Shown here in pieces: positions 15,046 to 23,576 of a DNA stretch of 27,035 nucleotides (position 1 is its first letter; the number at the start of each line of letters is the position of its first letter). The position numbers and the translations under genes were made by a program. The stretch covers positions 1 through 27,035 of the forward strand of contig CAAEEA010000005.1 in the NCBI GenBank assembly GCA_900754795.1, in the 5' to 3' direction. This DNA comes from Clostridia bacterium. Its GTDB lineage: Bacteria > Bacillota > Clostridia > Peptostreptococcales > Anaerovoracaceae. The notes beneath the pieces are model-generated. The model was not told the origin of the DNA. It searched no databases and saw nothing but the letters and a program-made list of their open reading frames with translations.

Positions 15046-15060
15046 CGCGGACCGGTTTTC
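15032..15060. terminator. Terminator whose loop holds both convergent stop codons
   Basis: A perfect nine-base stem CGGTCCGCG (15032-15040) / CGCGGACCG (15046-15054) encloses the loop CTTAA. The plus-strand TAA is 15043-15045 and the minus-strand TAA is 15044-15042. The T-rich tail is better on the plus strand. Confidence 0.85.
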
Positions 15061-16133
15061 ACGTTTTTTGACGGACATGCCGCTATCCTTTCGGCAAACT
15101 CCGCTGTTTTTTCCTCTATACCGGGCAGCGCCGCCGCCTCTCCGGGATCGTTTGCGGTTACCATCAGGGCAAAGCGCTCCGGAAGTATGAGGTTTTTGTT
15201 CATGTTAATCGCTCCTATTACCTGCTGCGCCACAAGATCGCCGCCGCTGTAGCCGGACACTATTATGGCGTAAACTCGTTTTTTGCTGAAATCACGGGCT
15301 CTGAACACAGCGGTGAGTCTGTTGATGAAGGCCATCATGTTAGCGCTTACCGAATCGTTGTAATTAGGACAGATGAGGACGAGAACATCGCTTTTTACGA
15401 TGGCGGGATAAACTTTTTCCACCATTACTCCGCCGTAAAAACAGCCTCCGTTTTCCCCAAAATGCAGACACTCCTCATACTTACAGCCGCGGCAGTCCCA
15501 CAGCTGACCGTTTCTTATGGATATCAGCTCCGTGTCGGCGCGGCCTTTCAGGGAAGATTCAGTCATATCCCAGAGGCTGAGGCTGTTGGAAGTCGCCTTA
15601 TTGCTGGCGTGAATCACCAGTATGGAAGGACGCTTAGGACGGACGTCCTCGAAATCGAGGACTTTTTTAACAAGGAGGTCGCAGGAACGCCGGTACGCGT
15701 CCCGGGGACTTACTTTCCACAGATCCGAAAGAACTCTGAAATTACGGAGCTCTCCGGTTGCCTCCACGAGAGGTTTTCCCGGGAAAACGCAGCCTGCCGC
15801 GTTGGCGGCGAAAGCGAGTTTTCTGCCGAGATCCTTTGTGAACATGTCGCCGCTGCCGTCAATGATGATTCCGCCGACAGAACCCTTTAATATGTCTTCG
15901 CCGCGGCGCTGCCATATATACCGGATGAGAGAAAAGGCTTCAGGCTCTGTGCCGCCGGAATCGGTTTCCGCGGCAAAGATTATCCGGGAATCTCTCAGGA
16001 GTCCTTTTTCGGCAAGACGCGCGAATTCTCTGACGCCGCCGATGACCTGAAAGTCCGACAGCCGCGCTGTGTCCGACAGAACACCGTCGAGCCTGCCGCC
16101 TCTGTCCGCGAATTTTACTATACAGGATCTCAT
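15042..16133 (-). CDS. Flavodoxin-fold NAD(P)H/FMN oxidoreductase with iron-sulfur-type cysteine motif
   Basis: The 363-residue protein has a C-terminal NADPH-dependent FMN reductase or iron-sulfur-flavoprotein-like domain (about 168-345). It begins PSILVIHASNKATSNS and contains CPNYNDSVSANMMAFINRL and IIVSGYSGGD. A compact cysteine cluster C214-x2-C217-x4-C222-x8-C231 lies in the position of the 4Fe-4S motif of archaeal Isf proteins. The N-terminal half (about 1-160) is a weak, possibly degenerate second flavodoxin-like unit with IIIDGSGDMFTKDLGRKLAF. It would be a cytosolic electron carrier or reductase. AAGGTG precedes the ATG. It is the last gene of a minus-strand operon, 15 bases after the dehydrogenase-like gene. 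Confidence 0.78.
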   Translation of the reverse strand: MRSCIVKFADRGGRLDGVLSDTARLSDFQVIGGVREFARLAEKGLLRDSRIIFAAETDSGGTEPEAFSLIRYIWQRRGEDILKGSVGGIIIDGSGDMFTKDLGRKLAFAANAAGCVFPGKPLVEATGELRNFRVLSDLWKVSPRDAYRRSCDLLVKKVLDFEDVRPKRPSILVIHASNKATSNSLSLWDMTESSLKGRADTELISIRNGQLWDCRGCKYEECLHFGENGGCFYGGVMVEKVYPAIVKSDVLVLICPNYNDSVSANMMAFINRLTAVFRARDFSKKRVYAIIVSGYSGGDLVAQQVIGAINMNKNLILPERFALMVTANDPGEAAALPGIEEKTAEFAERIAACPSKNVKTGPR

Positions 16134-16148
16134 TTATATCACCTTCAA

Positions 16149-17105
16149 TCAGTTTATGGCGCGCAGATTTTCGTAAGCGGTTCTGATACGTTCAAAAAGT
16201 TCATCAGGCAGAGGCAGATCTTCAATTTCGATCCGGCGTCCGTCAACACGGTTCCTGACTCCGAAGAATGCCCCGTCTTTGCCGTGACCGAAATACACCG
16301 AGCTGTAGTGCCATTTGCCGCTGACGGTCAGCAGAACGGGTATGGCGCCCGAAGAAAGGGCGGGAGCTATGTAAGGTTTAAAACCCAGATCCCTGACTTC
16401 CATGTTGGCGTTGACGGTCAGCCTGGTGAGTTCTTCCGAAAGATCCTCATCGTATTCATATACGCTGTTTGCGACAACCAGATCAGAACCGTGAGGCCCG
16501 AATACACGTCCTTCGGACATATACGGAGAGAACCGGCTGTCCCTGCGCGCGAAATATTCGGCTCTCTTGTTCATAACCCCAAGACCGTAACCTCGTATCT
16601 GAGCGGGATCAAGGCCTGATGTGAGCAGGACTTCCTTGCATAGAGGATCTACCGGATCCGATACGACGGCAAAGATGCCGTCAAAGCCTCTCTCTCCCGC
16701 CATACGGGCATAATCGGATATGATCTTGCGGTTAGCCTCAAATTGCGCCATGCGGACATCCCCTGCCGCTCCGAGAGGGGGAACGGCCCTGCTGGCGCAA
16801 AAAACAAATACGTCACAGTCAAACAGGTCGGATTCTTTTACTCCAATGACCTGCGGACCCGGCTCATCACAGAAAGGCCAGCCGATCTGATTTATCTCTA
16901 TTTCGTAACGTTTTATGACTGCCTCGTCAACGTCAAATATTCCCACGCGGCTGATCTTTTCGCCGCCCAGGAGGCAAAGCCCCATGAGCAGGGTGGAGCC
17001 GACGTCGCCGAGAGCCGCGATATTTATACTGACACTTCCTGTAAGAGCCCGGGGCAGTATGAGCTGTTTTCCGTCAGGACAAAGGTCCCTTATTGATTTT
17101 GTCAT
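16149..17105 (-). CDS. Malate/lactate dehydrogenase-like NAD-binding protein with altered active site
   Basis: The 318-residue protein has an N-terminal Rossmann fold with the NAD motif IAALGDVGST (about 30-39), an acidic strand end VGIFDVDE, and VFVFCASRAVPP. The rest aligns with the LDH/MDH family: VRMAQFEANRKII, VVSDPVDPL (usually NPVD) and FGPHGSD in place of GEHGDS. The proton-shuttle histidine is kept. The catalytic-Asp/substrate-Arg segment reads GLGVMNKRAEYFARR, apparently with Asn for Asp, so substrate and perhaps activity differ from true LDH or MDH. The start codon overlaps the stop of the giant upstream gene by four bases (ATGA), so the two are translationally coupled. The substrate is unknown. 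Confidence 0.78.
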   Translation of the reverse strand: MTKSIRDLCPDGKQLILPRALTGSVSINIAALGDVGSTLLMGLCLLGGEKISRVGIFDVDEAVIKRYEIEINQIGWPFCDEPGPQVIGVKESDLFDCDVFVFCASRAVPPLGAAGDVRMAQFEANRKIISDYARMAGERGFDGIFAVVSDPVDPLCKEVLLTSGLDPAQIRGYGLGVMNKRAEYFARRDSRFSPYMSEGRVFGPHGSDLVVANSVYEYDEDLSEELTRLTVNANMEVRDLGFKPYIAPALSSGAIPVLLTVSGKWHYSSVYFGHGKDGAFFGVRNRVDGRRIEIEDLPLPDELFERIRTAYENLRAIN

Positions 17106-20100
17106 TTGAACATCTTCCTCATTCTTATAAGTTTTTCAATATTCATTTCCACAAAAGCCGAAGCCGCCATGCTCTCGTCGAGTTTTACGTGAGCGAACAG
17201 GTCCGGATTTTTAGGGTCAGTGATAACTTCGCCGAGCCTCTTTAAAGTCAGCTTGCGCTCGAAAACTTTCTGGTATTCTTCTTCAAGCGTCCTCAGGATT
17301 GATCCGGCGTTTTCCAGACATGTCATGGAAAAATCATAAAAGCTTTCTCTGGAGATTTTTCCGAGGAAAGTAGGGACCGTAAACGGCAGAAGCAGGTTGA
17401 GCGACGAAATAAAATCGTGATCGGCCACTGGGACGCCTTCGTCTTTGATACTGTCTCCTCCGATATACGGATACATATCGCTCTCATCTATCCAGCACTT
17501 GAGATTAGGCAGAAAATAAGCGCTTTCTACCGTTCTCTCCTTGATAGTCATCAGATCGCGCCCTCTGCCTGTCTGGACTCCCACTACAGTGTTGATAACG
17601 TCGACATTGTTGTCTTTGAGGATAGGGTCTATCTCATTCATCCGGTATCCCTTGTGAAGCAGATCGTCTACCAGTATGACAGGCCTGTTAAATGATTTGA
17701 TGGTCTTTATCTGATTTTCGATGGTAGAATAAAATCCCGACTCCTCGATCGTGAAGTCCGTCACATCCCGGTTAAAATATTTTTCCGTATGGAGAGACTT
17801 GGTTACTGTGTTAGGTACGGCGGAACCTTCAAGCAGCTTGCCGAAAGGCACGGCCATATATCTGCCGTATGATTTTTTTTCGTACGGCACAGGAGAAACG
17901 GAGTTTATCTCAGTCAGCAGGTGGATGATCTTGTGGTACATGATTCCCGCGTTATAAGAAATCACCAGTTCTCCCGGATAAATCCGCCTGAGCATGGCAA
18001 GGAGCCTGTCGTGAGCTTCTTCCACCGCCGCGAGGACGGCCTCGTTCTTGTTTAGAGGATGCTTTATGAGCGTATCCACATTCTTAAAAATTATCACAGG
18101 CGACCGGGCGTTGACCGCGTATATGGGCTGAGCGCCCTCCGGGGCTATATTGACAAAACCCTGTTTTGTTACAGCTCTTATCGCTCCCCTGTTCAGTCCG
18201 GCCTTATCACACGGATGATAGACCACATAAGTAAAATCGTGAGCCAGCAGTTCCGAAAGCAGCTCAACCAGTATAGTCTGGCTCAGGTTGGTGATAGAGC
18301 TGCGTTCAGAGAAGAACAGTCCGCCTATGACCGCGATGGAACCGGCGGCCATGCTCCTGATATATGCGGCTATGTCCTGATCATGGAAAGCAGACAGCAG
18401 GTCGATACTGTCGAGGCGGTTTACCGCCGCCACGGCGACTGCTTTGTCATCCTGTTTGCCGTCTCTGATGACGACCATGCGGACGTCTTTTCTGCTGAAA
18501 TATGAGGTTAGCGCGTTCATGTCATAGCCTCTGCGGACAAGCTCGCTTTCCATTTCCCGCAGGACAGCGGGGTCGGCGGGACCGAAGTCTTCCAGATGCA
18601 TGTCTCTTGCCTGAAGGACGTGCTTATACGCGGGCTCTCTCATATAAAGACCGTTTTCAAATATATAATTCTGTGCCACAGGATCGATCAGATTCGATAT
18701 GTCGCGTCCTGAGTCTATGTTTTCTCTGATCCTTGTGGAGCTTATGTCCTCAAAATATTCTTCAAGATGAAGATTGATTACATCGCCGCTGATGGGATAA
18801 GGAGTTTCTCCGGCCGAAGCGTCACGTCTCTCATCTGAACTGCGCTTGAATATTATATGGTTCATAGAATGAATAGACCCCTCCGAAGGCGGCACTCTGT
18901 AGCAGGAAGCGTTTTCTATCACGTCGCTGCCCGCTACAAAATAAAGCTCCCTGCCGCAAAAGATTTCTCTGAGGCGGATAAGGTCTTTAGGATTCGCGAT
19001 GTTGACCGGTATGTCGTCCGGGAAGATGTAGATGTTTTCCTCGTCGGACACAGACATGCTCAGTATTTTGCGTCGCTGAAGCCTCGGCTGAGTCTTTTTT
19101 GACCAGCTGAACTCGTCAAGGGCCAGATACACCTCATAGCCCATATCTCTTATCTCAGTGGCGATAGCTTTGTGACTCAGGCTGAACGGGTCAAAAGTCC
19201 CCGGGAAAAAGGCTATCTTCTGTATTTCTTCAATATCAAAGGCGCCGACCTCAAGCTCGTATTCGCATATGAAACGGTAAATGTGTTTCAGCACGGCGGC
19301 GTTGTTAAAGAAATCCAGCTCGCCTTCCCGGCGGTTTTCGTACAGCGTGAGAATACGTTTGCCGCAGTGGCAGAAAATATCGTATTTTTCCCTAAGAGAA
19401 AGGCTGAGAGAACCGAATATGTTCTTGCCTATGGTCCACAGCGCTTCCTGACTGATAGTATCGTTGTAGTTGGCAAAGCCGCGGACTATAAGGCTGATCA
19501 GCTTGTATTTGCGGGAAAGACGCGCCTGAGCCGTTTCGGCGTTTCCGAAGACAGACTCATATATATTGTAGTTTTCCGTTACTATGCCAAAGGTATGAAG
19601 CACCGCCGCCGCTACCTGTCCGTTGGTGGCGCCGAGGAATTTTTCGAGATCGGCGATGAGCTCGTCAAGCTCTCTCGGCGGCAGATGGAGCATGATCATG
19701 CCCAGATAGTCCGGAATATATTTTGAGAACTGATAGTCTCCGATTTCAAGACCTTTACCCAGTTCCACGGCTATCTCGTTGCGCTGAGAAAGAGGCATCC
19801 TGTCTATTATGGACACAAGAGCTTCTCCGGCCCGGCGGCGCACCACCACGGTTTCGCTGACTTTTACAAGATTGCCCAGGTGAGTTGCCACATGGAGAAC
19901 CTGTTCTTCTGAACCGCCGCTTTCGAGGGTGTTAAGCATAAGACGGATATTTGCTATCTTGACCGGCCACGGAGTGCTGGCTTTGAGATTGTCGAGATAC
20001 ATCTCAGAAAGCTCTTCCCGGGTAAGTTCCCGGCCGGGATCATAGCCCAGACAGCTTTTGAGTTCGGCGATATAAGAGCCTTTGGCTTCCTGCCCCCCGA

Positions 20101-21910
20101 AATGGCTGCGGACTCCGGCGGCGGCGACTTTTAGGCCGGAGTTTTCTCCGGTCATTATGCCTGCCGAAAAGTCAAGAAAAACTTCTTTCTGCTCATCGGC
20201 GCAGAAATCCGGATCTATCATCATGGCTGCCTGAAGCAGAGCTTCTTTGTTCTGTTCAGTCAGATCGTCTTTGCGGTACCAGAAAAGCAGGTCGTCAATA
20301 TACGCGCCCCGCCTGTCGCCTGATGAATTGGCTAAAAGCGCGTAGACTATGCTTTTAAGACTGTTTTCGAGCCATTTTTTGTGCTGGTCTGTGAGCTTGT
20401 GATCGGGAAGAAGTATCTGGGTGAGAAGCTCTTTCCACACGGATTCGTTGGTGATCTCCTTTTGAGGCAGATCAACTCCGGCGGGAAGCTCTTTCTTGTA
20501 TTCTTCATTAAAATGAGCGATGATCTGGCCGATGATGTCTCCTGCCTGATTGCGTATATCGCTTTCGCGGTGAACAAGAAGCTCGCAGAGAAAACGCATG
20601 GTCATCTGCTTTTGTTTTTCGGTCATATAAGTGGAATACTCTCCGAGGATAGATACATATGTCCTCAGATTCTTCCATTGCTTTTCGCTGCGGGCTGTTT
20701 CAAGCAGACTGGCAAAATCCTCCTGATTATTAAATTTGTTCATCAGATAGATGTTATGCTCAACCGAAAGATATTTTAGTTCGTCCACAACCTGGTCGCC
20801 GCGCAGAAGCGAGTAGTCGCGGTGCGGCGCCGCGACAGGCCTTCCCGGACGGCTCTGGGGAGAATCGGGCAGAGACACATCCGCGCCGAGGTCGATGACA
20901 TAGTCCTCAAAATCTTTAAGCTTGTTGTAAACACGGCGGTATCTGTGCTCTTTGGCCGCGTCCACATTATCCAGTTTGCTGAGTATGACGTTAAATGATT
21001 CTTCAAGAGTGTAAAAGTTGACGATTTCACGTCCTCTGCGGTCACGGCTGCTCTTGACTCTGAAATCGGCATAGATCAGCAGAAGCGATTCCACGGAAAG
21101 GTTATCAAGCTCCAGATCCCATGTGGAATGATTAGCCGCGATATGACCGATGAGAGGCATGTCAAAGCGGTTAAAGCAGAGGTCGGTATAGTAGTAATGG
21201 AGATATGGAACTCTCTTTTCTTCGCTCTTGCGGCATCCGTACTTACCTATGTCGTGACCCGCCGCCGCGCCCGAAACGAGGGCGAGATCTACCGGGATCC
21301 TGAGATCGGCAAGCTGATACGCCAGATGCATGGCGACATAATGTACCCCGGCGATATGACCGAGAGTGTTGAACGGAGTCAGTTCCGTGCCCAGACGCAT
21401 GAACTCGTACAGATATCCGATATCGGCAAGCCGGCGGAGCTGCAGATATTCTTCTGTATATCCGTTGGCTGTTACTTCTTCAGGCTTGAGTAGTATCATG
21501 TCTATGGAAGGATCAAAGGGAAGCGTCTGCTCCTCATAGCGGTGCAGAGCCTTTAGAAACTGAAGCAAAAAAAGTCTGCCCCTTACCGTCCCCTTTGACT
21601 CCGGACCGTTAATGGCGTTTTTCTCCGGAAAGAGCTGACCCAGTATATAGTTGTAGGCGTTTTCAAGTCGTCCTTCTGCCGGAGGATCTCCGAGAGCGTG
21701 CAGATAGGGGAGTATGACGTCGAGAACCTTTTTCGCGGAAAACCGTCCCCGGTCGTCAGCGCTTTTAAGGAGCGCCCGGCTCAGTTCCTGCGGGTCTCTT
21801 CCGCCGAGGAAGCTGTCCATCTCCTCGGCGGACATTTTTATCTGTTTCAGAAAAAATTTCTCCGTCATGGCGGCGCGGATAATTTCGTATAACAGTTGGT
21901 TTTTATCCAT
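17102..21910 (-). CDS. Giant HD phosphohydrolase / NMNAT-like / phosphoribosyltransferase-like fusion protein
   Basis: This is a 1602-residue cytosolic protein without signal peptide or membrane segments. Domains in order: an HD phosphohydrolase (about 180-330; GHIAGVH, the HD pair in AAAGHDIGKYG at 219-220, GHIAANHS, LDNVDAAKEHRY), then a helical, HEAT-like region (about 370-890). Next is a nicotinate/nicotinamide-mononucleotide adenylyltransferase-like domain (about 897-1090; FFPGTFDPFSLSH and EDISSTRIREN). A region of possible GNAT type follows (about 1100-1255). Last is a phosphoribosyltransferase-like domain (about 1265-1500) with the PRPP-loop-like VILVDDLLHKGYR (1411-1423). In Bacillota nadD is often beside yqeK, an HD-domain dinucleotide hydrolase, so HD plus NMNAT has precedent. 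The present size and order are unusual. The ATG follows GGAGATGGGATC. It leads a three-gene operon with a dehydrogenase-like protein and a flavoprotein. The reaction is unknown; a role in NAD or related nucleotide turnover is inferred. Confidence 0.85.
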   Translation of the reverse strand: MDKNQLLYEIIRAAMTEKFFLKQIKMSAEEMDSFLGGRDPQELSRALLKSADDRGRFSAKKVLDVILPYLHALGDPPAEGRLENAYNYILGQLFPEKNAINGPESKGTVRGRLFLLQFLKALHRYEEQTLPFDPSIDMILLKPEEVTANGYTEEYLQLRRLADIGYLYEFMRLGTELTPFNTLGHIAGVHYVAMHLAYQLADLRIPVDLALVSGAAAGHDIGKYGCRKSEEKRVPYLHYYYTDLCFNRFDMPLIGHIAANHSTWDLELDNLSVESLLLIYADFRVKSSRDRRGREIVNFYTLEESFNVILSKLDNVDAAKEHRYRRVYNKLKDFEDYVIDLGADVSLPDSPQSRPGRPVAAPHRDYSLLRGDQVVDELKYLSVEHNIYLMNKFNNQEDFASLLETARSEKQWKNLRTYVSILGEYSTYMTEKQKQMTMRFLCELLVHRESDIRNQAGDIIGQIIAHFNEEYKKELPAGVDLPQKEITNESVWKELLTQILLPDHKLTDQHKKWLENSLKSIVYALLANSSGDRRGAYIDDLLFWYRKDDLTEQNKEALLQAAMMIDPDFCADEQKEVFLDFSAGIMTGENSGLKVAAAGVRSHFGGQEAKGSYIAELKSCLGYDPGRELTREELSEMYLDNLKASTPWPVKIANIRLMLNTLESGGSEEQVLHVATHLGNLVKVSETVVVRRRAGEALVSIIDRMPLSQRNEIAVELGKGLEIGDYQFSKYIPDYLGMIMLHLPPRELDELIADLEKFLGATNGQVAAAVLHTFGIVTENYNIYESVFGNAETAQARLSRKYKLISLIVRGFANYNDTISQEALWTIGKNIFGSLSLSLREKYDIFCHCGKRILTLYENRREGELDFFNNAAVLKHIYRFICEYELEVGAFDIEEIQKIAFFPGTFDPFSLSHKAIATEIRDMGYEVYLALDEFSWSKKTQPRLQRRKILSMSVSDEENIYIFPDDIPVNIANPKDLIRLREIFCGRELYFVAGSDVIENASCYRVPPSEGSIHSMNHIIFKRSSDERRDASAGETPYPISGDVINLHLEEYFEDISSTRIRENIDSGRDISNLIDPVAQNYIFENGLYMREPAYKHVLQARDMHLEDFGPADPAVLREMESELVRRGYDMNALTSYFSRKDVRMVVIRDGKQDDKAVAVAAVNRLDSIDLLSAFHDQDIAAYIRSMAAGSIAVIGGLFFSERSSITNLSQTILVELLSELLAHDFTYVVYHPCDKAGLNRGAIRAVTKQGFVNIAPEGAQPIYAVNARSPVIIFKNVDTLIKHPLNKNEAVLAAVEEAHDRLLAMLRRIYPGELVISYNAGIMYHKIIHLLTEINSVSPVPYEKKSYGRYMAVPFGKLLEGSAVPNTVTKSLHTEKYFNRDVTDFTIEESGFYSTIENQIKTIKSFNRPVILVDDLLHKGYRMNEIDPILKDNNVDVINTVVGVQTGRGRDLMTIKERTVESAYFLPNLKCWIDESDMYPYIGGDSIKDEGVPVADHDFISSLNLLLPFTVPTFLGKISRESFYDFSMTCLENAGSILRTLEEEYQKVFERKLTLKRLGEVITDPKNPDLFAHVKLDESMAASAFVEMNIEKLIRMRKMFK

Positions 21911-21951
21911 GATCCCATCTCCATTCGCGATCAGCTTTAATTATTTATTAT

Positions 21952-21980
21952 AGTATAGCATAGCAAAAAACAGTCTGCAA
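21952..21980 (-). promoter_or_regulatory. Sigma-A promoter of the giant-protein operon
   Basis: On the minus strand TTGCAG (21980-21975), a 17-base spacer, then TATACT (21957-21952). A TATAAT (21952-21947) overlaps it downstream. The start would be near 21945, leaving about 35 bases to the ATG. Confidence 0.65.
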
Positions 21981-21983
21981 TTA

Positions 21984-22016
21984 AAAAGAAGCGCCGCGGA
22001 GCCTGAGCCCGCGGCG
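21984..22016 (-). terminator. Terminator of the YfcC-family carrier gene
   Basis: On the minus strand CGCCGCGG (22016-22009) pairs with CCGCGGCG (21999-21992) across a nine-base loop. CTTCTTTTT follows. It lies about 40 bases after the carrier stop codon and just before the promoter of the giant gene. Confidence 0.88.
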
Positions 22017-22055
22017 GTCTTGTGAATAAAGTCTGTATGACATGTACGCGTGATT

Positions 22056-23507
22056 TTAGAAAGGTCCGTATCCGATAGCGTTGGCGATGCAGATCAGCAC
22101 GTATCCGGAAACTATCATGGTCACGAAAGTTTTCCACGCCATTTTGATCCATGTGCCGTAGTTCAGTCCGCACAGAGAACATGAGATCAGTCCGCCGCCC
22201 GGCCAGAACATGTTGGTGATACCGTCGCCCAGCTGATAGGTGAGCACCATTACCTGCTGATTGATGCCCAGCATTTTGCCCAGAGGACTCATTATAGGCA
22301 TCATCATCAGAGCTTTTCCGGAACCGGAAACCACCAGGAAATTGAAGCCCGTAACGAACAGGAATATGAGCAGCAGAGTGATGAGCGGGCTCTTGCCATC
22401 AAGGGCGTTGCCCATGTAATATACGAGAGTGTCCATGATCTGTCCCTGAGTAAGCAGAACCATTACAGACTGAGCCATGCCGATGGCGAAAGCGGCGGTG
22501 AGCACCTGAGACGCTCCCTGCACGAATATGGCGCAGAATTTGTTGGGATTGATCCTGTAGATGACAGCGACGATTATGGCAAATACTACGTAGTACGCGG
22601 CGAACTGCGCCAGTGTGAAGCCGAGTTCAAGACATCCGTAAGCTATAAAGATAACGAGAGCCAGGAAGATTATCAGAGTAAGGCCCTCTCTCCATGTAAA
22701 GGAAACTTCTTCGGAGCCTTCGGATTTTTCTTTCGCGGCTAACTCGGCGAGGTTCTTTTTGTATTCTTCTGCTTCATAGCTCTTGTTCGGGTCTTTTTTG
22801 ATCTTGCGGCCGTACATGAGCACGCTTACAAGGCCGATGGTACCAAGCACCAGGAAGACGATGAACCTGTAGCCTATACCGGAGAAGATCGGAAGTCCGA
22901 CCATTTCCTGAGAAATACCTGTAGTGAACATGTTCACCATACCGCAGGCAAAACCGGCTGTGGCGGCGAACATGATAGTAGCGCCTGCCATAAGGCGGTC
23001 ATATCCCAGCGACATGATTATGGCGGTAACGATAGGGAAGAACGGATACACTCCCTCGCCGGCGCCCAGAATGTTCATTCCGGCAAAATACAGGTAGAAT
23101 ATTATGATCGCGATGAGGTTTTTCCCGTTGGTGATTTTAGTCAGCTTTTTGACTCCCTTTTCAAGAACCCCGGTGCTGTTGAGGATACCGAGACTTCCGG
23201 CGCTGAGAAGCAGCGAGCCCATGATAGTGGAACCGTTTACAAATCCGTCATAAAGCGCTGACCAGAAATCCTGGAAGCTGATAGGGTTTTCGTTTTCCAC
23301 AAAGTGGAACGAATCCGGGTCTACTGCGTTGCCGTCGACTCTGTCAAAAGCCCCGCTCGGTATTATATATGAAAGAGCGGTGACGAGGACCATTATGAGA
23401 AGCAGTATGACAAATACGTGGGGCATTTCAAAGCCTTTTTTTTGTTCAGAGTTTCTCCCATTTCGTTTTCGCGACCGGCGCCTGCGGCCGGGCGTCCTCC
23501 TTTTCAT
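22056..23507 (-). CDS. YfcC-family (basic amino acid / C4-dicarboxylate-type) carrier, N-terminus uncertain
   Basis: The membrane protein has about 12 hydrophobic segments. The family signature starts at GFEMPHVFVILLLIM and continues YIIPSGAFDRV, LGAGEGVYPFFPIVTAI, FLVVSGSGKALMMMPIMSPL and GDGITNMFWPGGGLI. YfcC/ArcD-like and AbgT-like carriers import amino acids, peptides or dicarboxylates. The first 20 residues of this frame (TPGRRRRSRKRNG and flanks) are extremely basic and look unlike the family. A second frame beginning at ATG 23523 encodes a more natural leader and stops at TGA 23446, so a +1 shift would join them. An internal ATG at 23426 is another possible start. The gene lies behind a sigma-54 promoter and diverges from the M20-amidohydrolase pair, which suggests it brings in their substrate. 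Confidence 0.82.
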   Translation of the reverse strand: MKRRTPGRRRRSRKRNGRNSEQKKGFEMPHVFVILLLIMVLVTALSYIIPSGAFDRVDGNAVDPDSFHFVENENPISFQDFWSALYDGFVNGSTIMGSLLLSAGSLGILNSTGVLEKGVKKLTKITNGKNLIAIIIFYLYFAGMNILGAGEGVYPFFPIVTAIIMSLGYDRLMAGATIMFAATAGFACGMVNMFTTGISQEMVGLPIFSGIGYRFIVFLVLGTIGLVSVLMYGRKIKKDPNKSYEAEEYKKNLAELAAKEKSEGSEEVSFTWREGLTLIIFLALVIFIAYGCLELGFTLAQFAAYYVVFAIIVAVIYRINPNKFCAIFVQGASQVLTAAFAIGMAQSVMVLLTQGQIMDTLVYYMGNALDGKSPLITLLLIFLFVTGFNFLVVSGSGKALMMMPIMSPLGKMLGINQQVMVLTYQLGDGITNMFWPGGGLISCSLCGLNYGTWIKMAWKTFVTMIVSGYVLICIANAIGYGPF

Positions 23508-23523
23508 TTGTTGATTGGGTCAT
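23446..23523 (-). other. Out-of-frame 25-codon leader preceding the YfcC-family carrier
   Basis: From ATG 23523 the frame reads 25 codons with a Pro/Ala-rich linker ending VAKTKWEKL, then TGA (23448-23446). This composition is typical of the cytoplasmic N-terminus of such carriers. A +1 shift at the CTC TGA would continue directly as EQKKGFEMPHV of the main frame. No clear ribosome binding site precedes the ATG. It may be a frameshifted N-terminus, a sequencing error, or a leader peptide. Confidence 0.45.
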
Positions 23524-23576
23524 GTGTAACTTGAGCAACAATAGTTATCAGGTAAGGTTTTATGCCATATACCCTA

